64,000 bases of DNA from Nicotiana tabacum (GCF_000715075.1 NC_134095.1:65601990-65665989); one strand, 5' to 3'. Positions 1 through 12,480 are shown, counted from the first letter of the stretch. Numbers and translations are program-made. Notes: generated by a model from the sequence alone, not told the origin.

Positions 1-682
1 TATCAATGGATGGTTGTAGATCAACATTGAGGTGAATCAACAATGGATGAGTAAAAGTTGCAAAGTACGAGATGAGATGGGCCATCAGTCTTCAGATGAA
101 CAGTAATGAAGAAGCATTAAAGGATTTAGCTTTATGCATATAGGATAAACAATAAGAGTAACCCGGAGTTTGGTAGCAAACCTCAATAACAGTAAATCGA
201 AATGAGAGTTATGCTATAGTATGACCTATCTAGATGCAGTAAAGTCATACGGATAGATAACTGGGTCTATGAAACAAGATGTAGCAATATTCGTAAGTTC
301 AACAAAGTACCGAGCATAGAACATCAGTATACCTATAGATGCCCAGAGGGATATCTTGTCAAGCTTTGTATATATTTACCAAGTAAGGCATAGAGATTGG
401 CCAAAAATAGGGGAAAAAAGAGAGAAGATCGTATAGGCATACTTACAAGGTTAGAGTTGTACAGGCTGCATGATAGAAGGTAGCAAAAGTTGCGAGATTG
501 GAAGAATTCTGACTACAAGTCGTGGTATGAGAAAGAGGCCTAAAGGGGGGAATGCCCTGGCGCTTAGGATTCATTCACAGAACAGTTGCCTAGATGGCAA
601 GAGGAGTACTAAAGTATTTGCAAGAGCTATGGGTTATGAGAATGATAAGTGCATATGTCAATATTCGAGGACGAATATTCCA

Positions 683-693
683 AATGGGGGAAT
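683..693 (+). other. Polypurine tract of element D
   Basis: The run AAATGGGGGAA lies just before the LTR start TGTTACACCCC. In LTR retrotransposons such a tract primes plus-strand DNA synthesis, and its place fixes the LTR boundary and the orientation. Confidence 0.7.
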
Positions 694-695
694 AA

Positions 696-2310
696 TGTTA
701 CACCCCATATTTTTGTACGTGGAAGTACTCCAGAAATAAATTGATGGAAGTTCGGAAATGATATGTTACATTCCGTATTTTCATATGTTAAAATTTCGTC
801 GTAAGTAAATCAACGTAAGCTCGGAATGAGATTATTTTGGAATTATAAGTATTATGCTATTTCAAACAAGGGATAAGTAAATTCGTGAAGGTGAGAGGGT
901 AAGCAAATCGAAGAAAATAAGTTTCGTCGAAGTTTGGCAATTTGGGATAAAATACGGTCCAAGCTATAATACCCTGTATTAATTGACTAGTGTCACACAA
1001 GGTACCACATGACCGTGATAGTAAGGTGTTTAAAGTGTGTTAAAAGTGAGTAGCATTTTAAGTAATTTGAGATAATTTTTAATTATATGGGTAATTGGTT
1101 AATTATTTAATTAATGAGGGATTAATAACTTAATTGAGGAAATAGGGGAATTATTGGATAGCCTTGATAAACTCAACGTGGCAGCACATTATACCCAATA
1201 TAATAACTCTTAAAATCACATTGCTAGGTGGCAAAAGTTAGTGAAATTCTTTGGCTTAGTCATTATTAGTGGGGCCTACACCCAAGAGATTAAAAAGACC
1301 TCTCTAAAGTCATTATGAAGTTCTTGTTATTAAAAGGAGTTAGATCATATCTAGGAACATTTTCTAATGAAGAGTCTTTCTAGGAGCTTAATAATCAGCA
1401 ATCCACATTACTGTGTCATCTCTTTGTCAAATTTCATTTGGTACTGGAAATTCCGGCATCAAAATTACACACAATGAAAGTAGGCTTCAGAAAAAAATTC
1501 ATCCAAAGATTATACTACGAGACTTCATTTATACATGTACATTGACCTATGACCAGATGGCGTTATATACGCATATATATATGGGATATGAAAAAAGGTT
1601 ACGGCGTTATATATGCATCACCATCTGATCTGTTGGTATAGGTTGATGATTTGCCCATAGTCGCTGAGATGATATGATGGGATGCCCTCAAAGGCTTGAT
1701 GATGTTATGAACGCATATACCCATGCATGGTACACCATTTATATACATATGCACGGCATTATAAGTATTAAATGATTCACAGAGTTATTCAGACACACAT
1801 GTTGAGTCTTTTACCATGTTTCTCTCATGTCTATTGTTTATTGATTTTCATTCCTTACATACTTGGTACATTATTTGTACCGACGTCCCTTTTTCCTGGG
1901 GAACGATAGAGAGGTTGAGATTCCTCCAAGTAGGCTATCAGCTTAGCGGATGATGTTGGTGCACTCTATTTGCTCCGGAGTTGCTTATTTGGTTAGTATG
2001 ACTTAGACATGTATTGATTGGTATGTCAGGGCCCTGTCCCGGCTTTATGATGTTTATATACTCTTAGAGTCTTGTAGACAGATGTCATGTATACGGATAC
2101 TTGTATAGCCTTGTCGGCCTATGTTTCGAGTATATAAAGAATCATGCCAGCCTTATAGGCCCGTACTTCATATGTATAAGTTTGTATTCCCTCATGCTTT
2201 ACTCTGGTTCATTTACCTATGATAGAATGATATGAAAGATACGTTATGTTGGTACTCGATTGAGTAAGGTACCAGGTACCCGTCGCGGCCCATCGGTTTG
2301 GGTCATGTCA
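696..2310 (+). repeat. 3' LTR of element D
   Basis: A 1.6-kb LTR with TG...CA ends: it starts TGTTACACCCC and ends GGTCATGTCA. It matches the LTR of element E at 59749-61614 in inverted orientation across most of its length. A second near-copy of the LTR start lies at 764 (TGTTACATTCC followed by GTATTTTCATATG). That second start aligns directly with the element E LTR, so the first 68 bp look like a duplication. Short reading frames inside it are not supported as genes. Confidence 0.75.
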
Positions 2311-3732
2311 AGCATAAATCATAAAGACGTTATCTAGCATGATTGACAGCTCAGAGTCACAATTCACGGGGTGCACGCCCATCAACTAGCATGTGCGTCA
2401 CCTCATCATCATTCACATAGTACATAATTCGGGGTTTCATACACTCACCACTAAGTTTAGAAGAGTTACTTACCTCGAACAAGCCAATTCCAATACTGAG
2501 CAAGCCAAGCGATGCTCCAAAAATGTTATCCCACATGTTTTGACCTCTGAACGGTTTGAAACTAACCAAAAACAATTCAAATACATTCAAACAATGCTAA
2601 AGGTACCAATCCCAATTAAAAAAGGTAGAATATTTAATCAAAAGCCCAAAATCGACCAAAAAGCCCAACCCAAGCCCGCGTGTCGAAACCCGACAAAACT
2701 CACAAAATCCGACAAGACATTCAATTATGAGTCCAACCATACTAGTTTCACTCAAATCCAAATCCGAATTGATGTTGAAAACTCAAAAATGATTTTTAGA
2801 TAAAACCCCCAAATTGCACTTTGAAATCATCAATCAAATGCCAAAAACGAAGATGGATTCAAGAAATATAACCAAAACTGAGTATAAAACACTTACCCTA
2901 ATTCATATGGTGAAAATACCCTCCACAAATTATCCAAATCCGAGCTCCCCAACTCAAAATATGACCAAATGAACAAACCTTCGACATTAAGTACTTTTGC
3001 CCAGTTGTTCTGCCTCATTTTCCATGCCAAATTGTCTCAAAACTTGCTTTTGATGCCTATAATGGATTCCTTGTGAAATTTCAGTGAAGATAGGCTTTTG
3101 AATCACTCCATTTGACTTTATAATGAAGGAGATATGTTGGTTTTAATATTTGAAAATAGTGTAGATTTTTAAATACAATGTTAGTGGCAATTTCGTAATT
3201 AATCTGAAAAAAATCTGGCAACCCAATTCTTAGTAAAATGACCATTAAATCCTCATACGATGTTCAAATTCGACGATTTTTTGTCTACGGATCCGTAGTT
3301 TCTATACAGATCTAAAGCTTCAACCAAAACAGAAATCGAAGCTCATTTGTTCAATGTGGTACCATTTATGCTTGAAGAAACGACGTCGAAACATAAGAAA
3401 AACGAGCGCAACACAACCCAATTCTATCCAAAACTCACATGAGCCCCTCGGGACCCCGTACGAACATACCAACAAGTTCCATAATATTACACGGACTTTC
3501 TCGAGGCCTTAAATCACGCATAACAACATCGAAACGATGAAACATACCTCAAATCAAACTTAATGAACTTTCAAACTTTCGACTTCCAAAAACTTGTGCT
3601 GAAACATATCAAATCATCTCAGAATGAACTCAAATTTTGCATACAAGTCCAAATACATCATACAGAGCAACTTGTACCCCCAAACTACCGAGCAAAGTGC
3701 AAATGCTCAAAACGATCGTTCAGGTCATTATA
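2311..3732 (-). repeat. 3' LTR of element C, truncated
   Basis: This is a clear copy of about 8.9-10.37 kb in the same orientation. For example, the stretch with ACGACGTCGAAA and GAAAAACGAGCGCAACACAACC occurs in both. It ends GTCATTATA where the other LTR ends GTCATTACA, a C-to-T change in the terminal CA. The left end of the LTR is missing where element D joins. Confidence 0.8.
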
Positions 3733-3747
3733 TTCTCCCCTATTTAC
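3733..3747 (-). other. Polypurine tract of element C
   Basis: Read on the minus strand this is GTAAATAGGGGAGAA, directly upstream of the 3' LTR start TATAATGACC. It confirms minus-strand orientation. Confidence 0.65.
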
Positions 3748-6700
3748 ACATATGTTCGTCCTCGAACGTACCAAGAGTTGTTCCCAAGGACATCAAAATG
3801 ACGTATAACTTTACCATGCACATACTCGGGGTGATCCCGCGTCACCCTATTTCAACTAGGCCTGACCACACCACACAACTGAATATCATTACTCCATCCT
3901 TAGTCCATAAACAACAATATCCAATTTCTAACATCCGGAATTACTACAAGACCCGAACGTCGCATATACACATGTATCAGTCTGAACAAGCTGTATCGTG
4001 CCATAACCATGACCCATGACACAATCATAGGATATACCACATAACTCAAATACTCATAGCGATAACTTCCAACCGAAATAGCTGCTCGATAACCAACTCG
4101 ACACCGGTAACGAACCTTATATTAACTAAAATCTTGTTATGAACTTTTGTACACTGCTAATGATGAAAGAAACACGTAGAAACTCGTAACCACTTATCAG
4201 ACCAACAAGTCATGGAACTCTCCCTCCTTCGACAAGAACTATAGCCAATTTTTAAGCCGACTTCCGATATTATCCTTCCAACTATCCTATAATCAATTAC
4301 GATAGTATCCATTCTAGGTCCAATGACCTCATCTGATCCAACACAATCATTCTAGTGACAAGGCACATAAACACAATCTAAAGCCACAACCCGTGCAATC
4401 CGTGCGCCAATAAGCAACAATCCAAATGTACTCAAATCATGAAAAATGACTCAAACGAGAGAACTGTCCCGCAAGCTTATTAAGTACTACTACAATGAAA
4501 TACTGAAAATCCATCACACCCCGTAGGACCATCACATGAATCTAACACAATGGTTCATGCCTCAACATAATTTCGCTGCAATGCGTGCCCCATCCAAATA
4601 CTAATCCATGGCATATACCTCAAGCCACCATGCTCAAAATCAATAACCACGCGCAATTCGACATCAAGTACTCAAAGTGCATTACCATAACCACGGAGAG
4701 GAAAATGACACAGTTCCATACAAACCCTGAAAGAACATAACCAATACGACATCAATCATGCAATACTCAAATACTCATATCTCATAAATTCCGTTATGTG
4801 TCCCCAATAGAATCGCACCATGTGTGCTTATAACCCACAATTCACAACTCCTCGTAGCATAGAACAGTAACTCACAGATCATTTCAAAACACGAATACAA
4901 TCGAATGGAACATTTCTCAGCAATAGTAGTATGGAGCCAATCAATCGGACTCGGTGTAGAATACCAATGGACCCCCAATTCAGCTCTAGTCACCCACAAA
5001 TAGATAAATAACCTCCTGATGTTCCACAATGACTGAATCATAACACATACTATCATCTTGCTAGCTTCGGCCACGACTTCACAGTCCACAACCATGAGAC
5101 AATCTGCTCCTAAGTACTCCTAGTCTCCAAATCCACTGACCACACGAATTACCATATCTGATCCCATCTCCACCGCCCGAATGTCTAACACATCTCTCAT
5201 ACACGATCATCCCACAAAGAATACTTCTATAATTCTTCCTTGGCATATAGCAAAATTTGAATATTAGCAGTTGATCACCCAGGAGAGTTCCGCAATACCA
5301 ATGAAGTATCCATAAATAAAAACACATTGCCCCTTCTGAAATGTATACTTTCATCAAGCCATACCAAATAGTAATATAATTCATCTAGTCATCTGAAACC
5401 ATCCATGCTGCCTAAGAATACAATGTGACCTTGCTCAAGCAAATCTCAATCCCACTCAACACACCGCATACACTATGCCATCGTATAAAAGTACAAAAAT
5501 CTCATAATCCACTCCGAGTCACAGTAAACTACATACTCAACCAAATAGAAACCTTCCATTTGATCTAATCCGGGAGAAAATCTCTATTCGCAACATGTTT
5601 CATACACCGGTAGGAAATATACACCTCGAACCATGGTAGTAACCATTGAAAATTGTCGAAACTCATTTGCACGTAATCAAGCTATCAGAACTAAATCTCT
5701 CTATCTCAACCAAGCCACGCGGCCTGCCAAAACCCAAGAGCATTGCCACGAAGCACCTGTAGAAACTCACTACATCACAAGTACCCAAAGAACATATCTA
5801 TCCAACCTACTACCAAGTTGACAATTTTCCTTACCAGAATACCACGACACTTAACCAAAACTCGCCACAATCGGTCCTAACATAAAACCACATGCCTTAA
5901 AGCCCATAAGCCGTAGAACGCTCTCTTAAGCACCCCCGAAATACCATAACTGAGACACTCACTACGAAGAGACCTCCTGCAAATTTCAAGCTGTTCTTTC
6001 ATCTTCCTGATACTAAAATGTAGAATCAATAAGGATATAGAAACGCCACAAGTCTCGACACTATCAACGGAAAATCTCAAATTTTGGCCATATACAAATA
6101 CTGAAAGTTCCCAATTACTACATTTAAATCTTGCATCCATTAGAACTATTATCGAGAGTCTTCCACCCTGCTCAAAATGCAATTATACCGACCAAACGGA
6201 CTGAATGGCCTGTGCCCTTTTAGCACATGAACACCCAATGAACTGACCCCACCTTAATGCAACAAAACAAATTCCTACTCCATGCATACATCATTCATGA
6301 ATAACCACTCAATCATTCCATGATTTTCATATACCAATAGAGTGTAAAACAACCTGCATCTAGAATTTCCTTCACTCGAGTCATCCTCATTCTTAACCTC
6401 TATAAGTCATAATTGATTCACAAGTATACCTCAAACTAAAACCAATACAACACATATCTGCACAATCAACCTGTCAATAGAAGACTCCCCCACTTGGCTC
6501 AAAGCCAAGAAATAAAGCATTTGATAACTTATAATACCCATAGTTTGTTGCTGCCCAAAATTTCGCACTGAAATTCAACTTAATCCTTCATAAACTTATG
6601 TAACAAAAATCATCTAATACCTCATATCATCTGCAAATCTCGCATTCACCCTTATAACAGTCAAGCTAGCTCTCATAACCGATCCAAACCCAAATTGCAA

Positions 6701-7454
6701 CACATATAATTCACTGGGAAATTAGAACTTTCTAAAAACAACATAGGGATCACACAAACCTCAGGACACCCCGCAAGATCTAACCCACCTACTTTGCCTC
6801 AAACTAACATCTCTCTATTCCTTTCCATGGTCATAATATTACGCAATCACTTAATATTCCTGAGTCTGAACTCATATCATGACATTGCAAACTTACTTCA
6901 CTATGCAACCAAACAACATGAAAGATCCTTCAACACGCCCACAACTCGAGACTATACGTTGAATAAAGACAGAAATCAGGCACCCAATAGCCCCTTCTAC
7001 ACCTCAAGCAAACCCTTCTCGTCATGTTCAAACCATATGAACACATCTCGCGGTCACATCATAATCATCATGTAGCAATCTATCCCCAAACTCCACTAAT
7101 AGGGACACTACCGGGCATATAAATCCAAAAGCATGTACTCACACAATCAACACCTCTATGCTCAAGCTACAGTCAAAACCCAGCCTCAAGTCCTCCAGAC
7201 TGACCCATCATCAGCACGCCAAAATCATATTTCTCATCTCAACCATGGAATAACAAGCCATCGATGCACAACTGATACAGAGCGCTCACATGCAATGAGT
7301 GTAAGGAATTCAAAGATGCCGAACGATTAGGAGAAAGATGGGAATTATATCCTAAATGTCCTGTAGCCTCTCGAAGATTGGTATGGACGTCATCATACCG
7401 ATCCGCAAGACTCTACTACACACTTGCTCATGACTTGTAGGACCTATTAACCTA
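3748..7454 (-). mobile_element. Internal region of element C, no coding capacity seen
   Basis: About 3.7 kb, low in G and rich in CA on the plus strand, with many short frames and none encoding a recognisable gag, protease, reverse transcriptase or integrase motif. The left end carries the gypsy-type pol-end motif (reverse complement near 3751-3770, CGTTCGAGGACGAAC). The right end, near the primer site, is similar to the matching part of element E (a block with GACTCTACTA and CTTGTAG next to the primer site), which ties the two families together. Confidence 0.6.
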
Positions 7455-7468
7455 GAGCTCTAATACCA
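7455..7468 (-). other. Primer binding site of element C (initiator tRNA-Met type)
   Basis: On the minus strand this reads TGGTATTAGAGCTC, starting 3 nt after the LTR end. It matches the common plant initiator tRNA-Met site TGGTATCAGAGC with one C-to-T change. Confidence 0.75.
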
Positions 7469-7471
7469 ATC

Positions 7472-10369
7472 TGTCACAATCTAAAATCCACTAGTCGTGA
7501 GAGCACCTAACTCAACCCGCTAGGTAAGCCAGTAAATAATTTTCCATTTCCACTAATATTAATAAGACAATTAAACTAAAGAATTATCTAAATCTTATAC
7601 ATTCCTCAAGGACTAGTAGTACAAATTCTCGATCTTCTAAAAATAGAATTTACAAAGTTTATATGAAGTAAATACATGTTCTGTTTGAAAAGTACACGAG
7701 CAAAGTGTTTTTATAAATCTAAGGCTACCATGAACAAGAGGCACCTACAACAGGAACGCAGGTACATCTTCAAATACGGCAACCATTGAGCACAGCAATA
7801 ATAGTAGCCAACATTTGCACACAATGTGCAGAAGTGTAGTATCAGTACAACCGACCTCTTGAACAGAGTAAGTAACAAACCTAACCTTAGGTTGAAAGCA
7901 GTAACGAGTTGGAACATAGGTCGGGTCCAACACCAATAACCAATAGTAGTTCATAACAATGTAAAGCATATAAATAAGAAAGTACTAAGAAAATGCTCAG
8001 CTTTTTCATAGTTTTTCGAGAATAGATCCACTTTTCAAGAATATTAGTAAAAACTCAATCCTTTACCGAAATCATCGTAAAGTATGAGATAGTTTGAAAA
8101 TTGTAAATTCTTCCAAAAATCCTTTCCATAATAAATAAGATGTTTTGTTTCTTTTTAGATAGCATGTGTGAAATACCTCTCTATACCCACATATCAATGT
8201 ATGTAAAAAGTCATGAATGGCATAATACCATAAAACATGAGGAAAAATGCATCTTTATGCTGATATGCCATGTGTGCATGCCAATGCCATATATCTCAGA
8301 GATGAGTCATGTACTCACACTCTCAAAGTAATCAATCTCATTGTCTCACAATTTCCACTCATCATGCTCAACCACTCGGTAGTGTATATGGCCCATACAG
8401 CCCAGGGAAATCTATCCCGGAACATATACAACACTGACTATAAGTCATCCAGTACTGAGGAAAAAAGGGAAATCCAACCCTGTGGAGAAATCCATCTCCA
8501 AATATCAAGTACTTCAGACAAATACATGTCCAGGGAAATCCATCCCTCAATAATATCATTTGCGCTCACTAGGGGTGTGTACAGACTCCGGAAGAGCTCC
8601 TACAGCCCAACCGCTATCATAATCAAGATCCAGGTGTAAATCAATATAACATGTTGCGGAGTGCATCCCGATCCCATGACAGTCACTCATAATTAGGCTC
8701 TCAGCCTCACTTAGTCATCAATCTCTCCAGTCTCACTCACAGGTTCATAATATCATGAAACTTGTCCGACAACAATGATATGATGTATTAGTAAACGACA
8801 ACTGAGACTGAGATATGATATGAATGCATGAATATGACTGAGTTCGAAATATAAATGAAATCAGTTAGATGATAGCAAGAAACGACCACTATGGGCCCTA
8901 ACATTATCGACATAAAGCCTGAACATGTTATCTAGCATGATTGATATCAACAAAATAGGGCCACTAAACAATGCCATGAAAATAGCAGAGTCACAATTCA
9001 CAGGATGCACACCAATAGGCACTTCACCTAGCATGTGAGTCACCTCATCATCAATTATATATCATGTAATTTTGGGTTTCATACCCTCAACACTATGTTT
9101 AAAAGAGTTACTTACCTCGAATAAGCCAATTCCAATACCGAGCAAGTCAAGCGATGCTCCAAAAATGCCATCCCGCATTCCGACCTCTGAATGGCTCAAA
9201 ACTAACCAAAAACAACTCAAATATATCAAACAATGCTAAAGGAACCAATCCTAATCGAAAAAGGTAGAATCTTTAATCAAAAGCCCAAATTCAGTCAAAA
9301 AGACAACCCGGGCCCGCGCCTCGAAACCCGACAAAACTCACAAAATCATATAACTCATTCAATTACGAGTCCAACCATACTAGTTTCATTCAAATCCAAG
9401 TCCGAATCGATGTTCAAAACTTAAAATTTCACTTTATGAAAATTTTAGACAAAACCCCTAAATTTTACTTTAAAATCATCAATCAAATGCCAAAAACGAA
9501 GATGGATTCATGAAATATAACCAAAATTGAGTATAAAACACTTACCCCAATCCATATGGTGAAAATAGCTCCCAACAATTGTCCAAATCCGAGCTCCTCA
9601 ACTCAAAATATGACCAAATGAACAAGCCTTTGATATTAAGTACTTTTGCCCAGTTGTTCTACCTCGTTTTGCATGTCAAACAATCCCAGAACTTGCTTCT
9701 GATGCCTCCAATGGATTCCTTGTAAAATTTCAATCAACATAGACTTTTGAATCACTCCATTTGACCTTATAATGAAGGAGATATGTTGATTTCAATATTT
9801 GAAAATAGTGCAGATTTTTTAATACAATGTCAGTGGCAATTTCGTAATTAATCTGAAAAACCTCGCAAACCAATTCCTAGTAAAATGACCATAACATTGT
9901 CATATGATGTCCAAATTCGATGATTGTTTTTGCTACGGATCCGTAATTATGATACGGATCTAAAGCTTCAACCAAAAGAGAAATTGGAGCTTATTTGTTT
10001 AATGTGGTACCATTTATGCTTGAAAAAACGACGTCGAAATATAAGAAAAACGAGCGCAACACAACCTAATTCAATCCAAAACTCACCCGAGCCCCTCGGG
10101 ACCCCGTATGAATATAACAAGTCCCATAATATCACACAGACTTACTCGAGGCCTCAAATCATGCATAACAACATCGAAACGATGAAACACACCTTAAATC
10201 AAACTTAATGAACTTTCAACTTCCAAAAACTCGCGCTGAAACATATCATATCAACTCGGAATGAACTCAAATTCTGCACACAAGCCCTAATGCATCATAC
10301 GGAGCTACTCATTTCCCCAAACTACCGAGTAAAGTGCAAATGCTCAAAACGACCCTTCGGGTCATTACA
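7472..10369 (-). repeat. 5' LTR of element C, complete (2.9 kb)
   Basis: On the minus strand it starts TGTAATGACCCGAAGGGTCG and ends GATTGTGACA, giving the standard TG...CA ends. It is the full-length partner of 2311-3732. Within it, 8397-8560 holds four loose copies of a motif like AGGGAAATCCATCCC, which is itself close to a palindrome (GGGA...TCCC). No gene is seen inside. Confidence 0.8.
8397..8560. repeat. Short degenerate tandem repeat in element C LTR
   Basis: The motif AGGGAAATC(C/T)ATCCC recurs at about 8402, 8465, 8483 and 8532 with variable spacing. Each copy has complementary ends. Its function is unknown. Confidence 0.45.
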
Positions 10370-10719
10370 AATGGTTAACTAAACCGATCGAGTTGTGATA
10401 GGAAAGGTCGAATGCTTCGGAAAGGGTTCTCTTGGGTAGGACAATATCAGATGAGTTTATACAAAATCATGAATGTGAGTCTGAAACATTACGGATATAT
10501 CTCAAAATGAGTATTTGAATGGTTATCGAGTATAAGTGGGTAACTGGTGGTGGTTGGTTACGTTTGAAATAATTGTAGGATGTGAACGTTGAACGGAAAC
10601 CGGAGCGAAGATTGCTCCTGTTAGGAGAACGGTTACTTCCTGGATTACCTGCAAAACTTAAAACTCAATACATGCAAGTATATATGGATTATTACGAGAA
10701 TTTAAGCATGATGCAAATT

Positions 10720-10930
10720 TCCTTCGGACCATGAAGGTTGTCTTTGGACGGTGAGGATGATGTCCTTAGACCATGATGTCCTAGGATATGAATCATGTGA
10801 CAAGATATTCGCAAGCCATGAAATGATGTCCTCGGGCCATGAGGATGGTGCCTCCGGATGATGATGCCTTTGAATAATGATGTGCAATATTGAGAGATCC
10901 TCAGGCCATGGAATGGTGTCTTAAGGCTTT
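10720..10930. repeat. CATGA-rich imperfect repeats in Ogre A tail
   Basis: Repeated phrases of the type CCATGA(A/G)GATG(A/G)TG followed by CCT recur about every 25-40 bp. The same block is at 35785-36030 in Ogre B, so it belongs to the element family. Some phrases form short inverted repeats, such as AGGATGATGTCCT. Confidence 0.55.
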
Positions 10931-11028
10931 GAGGATGATGACTTTGGACAAAATGGTTATGTTTCAGCCCATGAAATGCAAAGATATGATGCTTGGTCAT
11001 ATGTGAAACAAGACAAAACTTAGTCTTG

Positions 11029-11815
11029 TGTAAGATTAGGGCAGTACTTAGCCCGAGGTGAATAAAGGATAGTGCTAGGTCTTAAATAGCATAATGGAGA
11101 TAGCATTCAGTCTTATGCGAGTACGAGGCAATACTTAGCCTTAGGCCATTGAGGAGGCAGTTCTTAGCCTCATGTAAGAAGAAGAGACGATGCTTAGTCT
11201 CGATGCAAGGAAAGGCAGTGCTTAGCCTTATGTAATTAGGGAGGCAATGCTTAGCCTTACGCAAAGAATAGGAGACAGTGGTTAGTCTCAATGCAAGGAA
11301 AAGCAGTGCTTAACCTTATGCAATTAGGGAGGGAATGCATAGCCTCATGCAAGAAGAGGAGACAGTTCTTAGTCTCGATGCTAGGAAAGACAATGCTTAG
11401 CCTTATGCAATTAGGGAGGCCTTACTTAGCCTCATGCAAAGAACAGTAGACAATGCTTAGTCTCGATGCAAGGAAAGGCATTGCTTAGCCTTATGCAATT
11501 TGGGAGGCAATGCTTAGCCTTATGCATTTAAAGAAGTAGGGCTTAGCCTCATGTAAATATAAGACAATGCTTAGTCACATGCAAAGAAAGGTAGTGCTTA
11601 GCCTTATGCAGTTAAAGAGGTAATGCTTAGCCTCATGCAAATAGGAGACAATGCTTAGTATCATGCAAAGAAAGGCAATGCTTAGCCTTGTGCAGTTAAG
11701 GAGGCAATGCTTATCTTCATGCAAATAGGAGACAATATTTAGTCTCATGCAAAGAAAGAAAGTGCTTAGCCTTGTGCAGTTAAGGAGGTAATGCTTAGCC
11801 TCATGCAAGAAAACA
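11029..11815. repeat. Tandem hairpin minisatellite, Ogre A copy
   Basis: About 26 units of roughly 29-33 bp. Each unit has two short arms around the near-constant loop AATGCTTA, followed by ATGCAA. The arms are complementary within a unit but differ between units: GAGGC/GCCTC, GAGAC/GTCTC, AAGGC/GCCTT, and GGGC/GCCC at the left edge. Some units are mismatched or use a G-U pair (GAGGT with GCCTC). The array corresponds to 36104-36905 in Ogre B, where the loop is AAGGATTA. Short reading frames across the array are artefacts of the repeat. Confidence 0.85.
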
Positions 11816-12207
11816 ATGAGTGGTAGTGAGAAAGCAAAGAATTTCTTAGCTGGATATGTGTTTGCATTTGGAAACTTTGTCGTTATGAAGATAATAATTT
11901 TGATATGTGTGTATTTGCACATACTCCTGTTATGTTTATTGTGCCTACATCCAAAGAAAAATTGTGAGTTTTTCGGGGAAGGTTGGTTCATGTATTCGCC
12001 TTTTTGCTCTTCTTTTGTTCCTGTCTTGAGATTCTATTTGAGTTACCCTAGGTAGCATCTGGCTGTTTGTAAAAATAAAGTATTCAAAAAATATGCGTGC
12101 ATTTGATGAATGTAGTTGTATGAAATATAGTAGTATGCGATATCAAGTAAGTTAGATGAACCAATGATTGTGAAATATATTAGAGACATTATGACCTCCT
12201 TGTTTTA

Positions 12208-12324
12208 GAATTTTGAGGGTCCTCCTCAAATTCTGCCCCAGTTTGAAAGCAATTCTTTGATTGTTCTGCGTATGACGAAATTTGCTGGACTTGCTTCAGA
12301 ATTTTGAGGGTCCTCCTCAAATTC
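12208..12324. repeat. Two copies of a 10-bp-stem hairpin, Ogre A
   Basis: At 12208-12233 and 12299-12324 the sequence runs GAATTTTGAGG, GTCCT, CCTCAAATTC: a near-perfect inverted repeat with a one-base bulge and a short loop. Both are followed by TGCCC(C/T)AGTTT. Two matching hairpins with altered stems lie in Ogre B at 37320-37346 and 37410-37437. Confidence 0.7.
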
Positions 12325-12480
12325 TGCCCTAGTTTCTACCATTGCAAAATGAAGATTTTATTTAGATGTGATTGAACCCACAGGGCTTCCTACATATAGC
12401 GTCTTAAATGGGAATCAAGTCAAGCGTAGTTCAGTTACATCAAATGAAGAAGTGTAAACAATCTAAACATAGTATCTCTT

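Larger units (their letters stand above)
1..2310 (+). mobile_element. Element D: 3' end of a plus-strand LTR retrotransposon
   Basis: The right-hand end of an LTR element that begins left of the window: about 695 bp of internal sequence, a polypurine tract, then the 3' LTR. The internal part has no convincing coding frame. It holds a short motif around 662-680 (ATTCGAGGACGAATATTCC) of the kind found at the pol end of many Solanaceae gypsy elements. The whole stretch matches element E (54-61.6 kb) in inverted orientation: for example the internal block at about 535-640 matches the reverse complement of about 55430-55530. It ends inside the LTR of element C, so it is younger than C. Confidence 0.75.
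2311..10369 (-). mobile_element. Element C: non-coding LTR retrotransposon (LARD-like), truncated
   Basis: Two direct-repeat LTRs (2311-3732, truncated, and 7472-10369, complete) flank 3.7 kb of internal DNA. The primer site next to the right LTR and the polypurine tract next to the left LTR both put the element on the minus strand. No gag or pol domain can be read in the internal region in any frame, so it is best described as a large retrotransposon derivative mobilised in trans. It was inserted in the 3' untranslated region of Ogre A and was later cut by element D at 2310. A target duplication cannot be checked because the left LTR end is lost. Confidence 0.75.
10370..12480 (-). mobile_element. 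Ogre A 3' untranslated region
   Basis: A non-coding tail downstream of the integrase of Ogre A on the minus strand. It aligns with the tail of Ogre B (about 35.6-37.6 kb) from about 10590 rightwards; for example both carry GCGA(A)GATTGCTCCTG. From right to left it holds two hairpin elements (12208-12324), the tandem hairpin array (11029-11815), and a CATGA-rich repeat block (about 10720-10930). It is cut at 10369/10370 by element C, so the polypurine tract and 3' LTR of Ogre A lie to the left, outside the window. Known Ogre/Tat elements often carry tandem repeats in this position. Confidence 0.65.
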
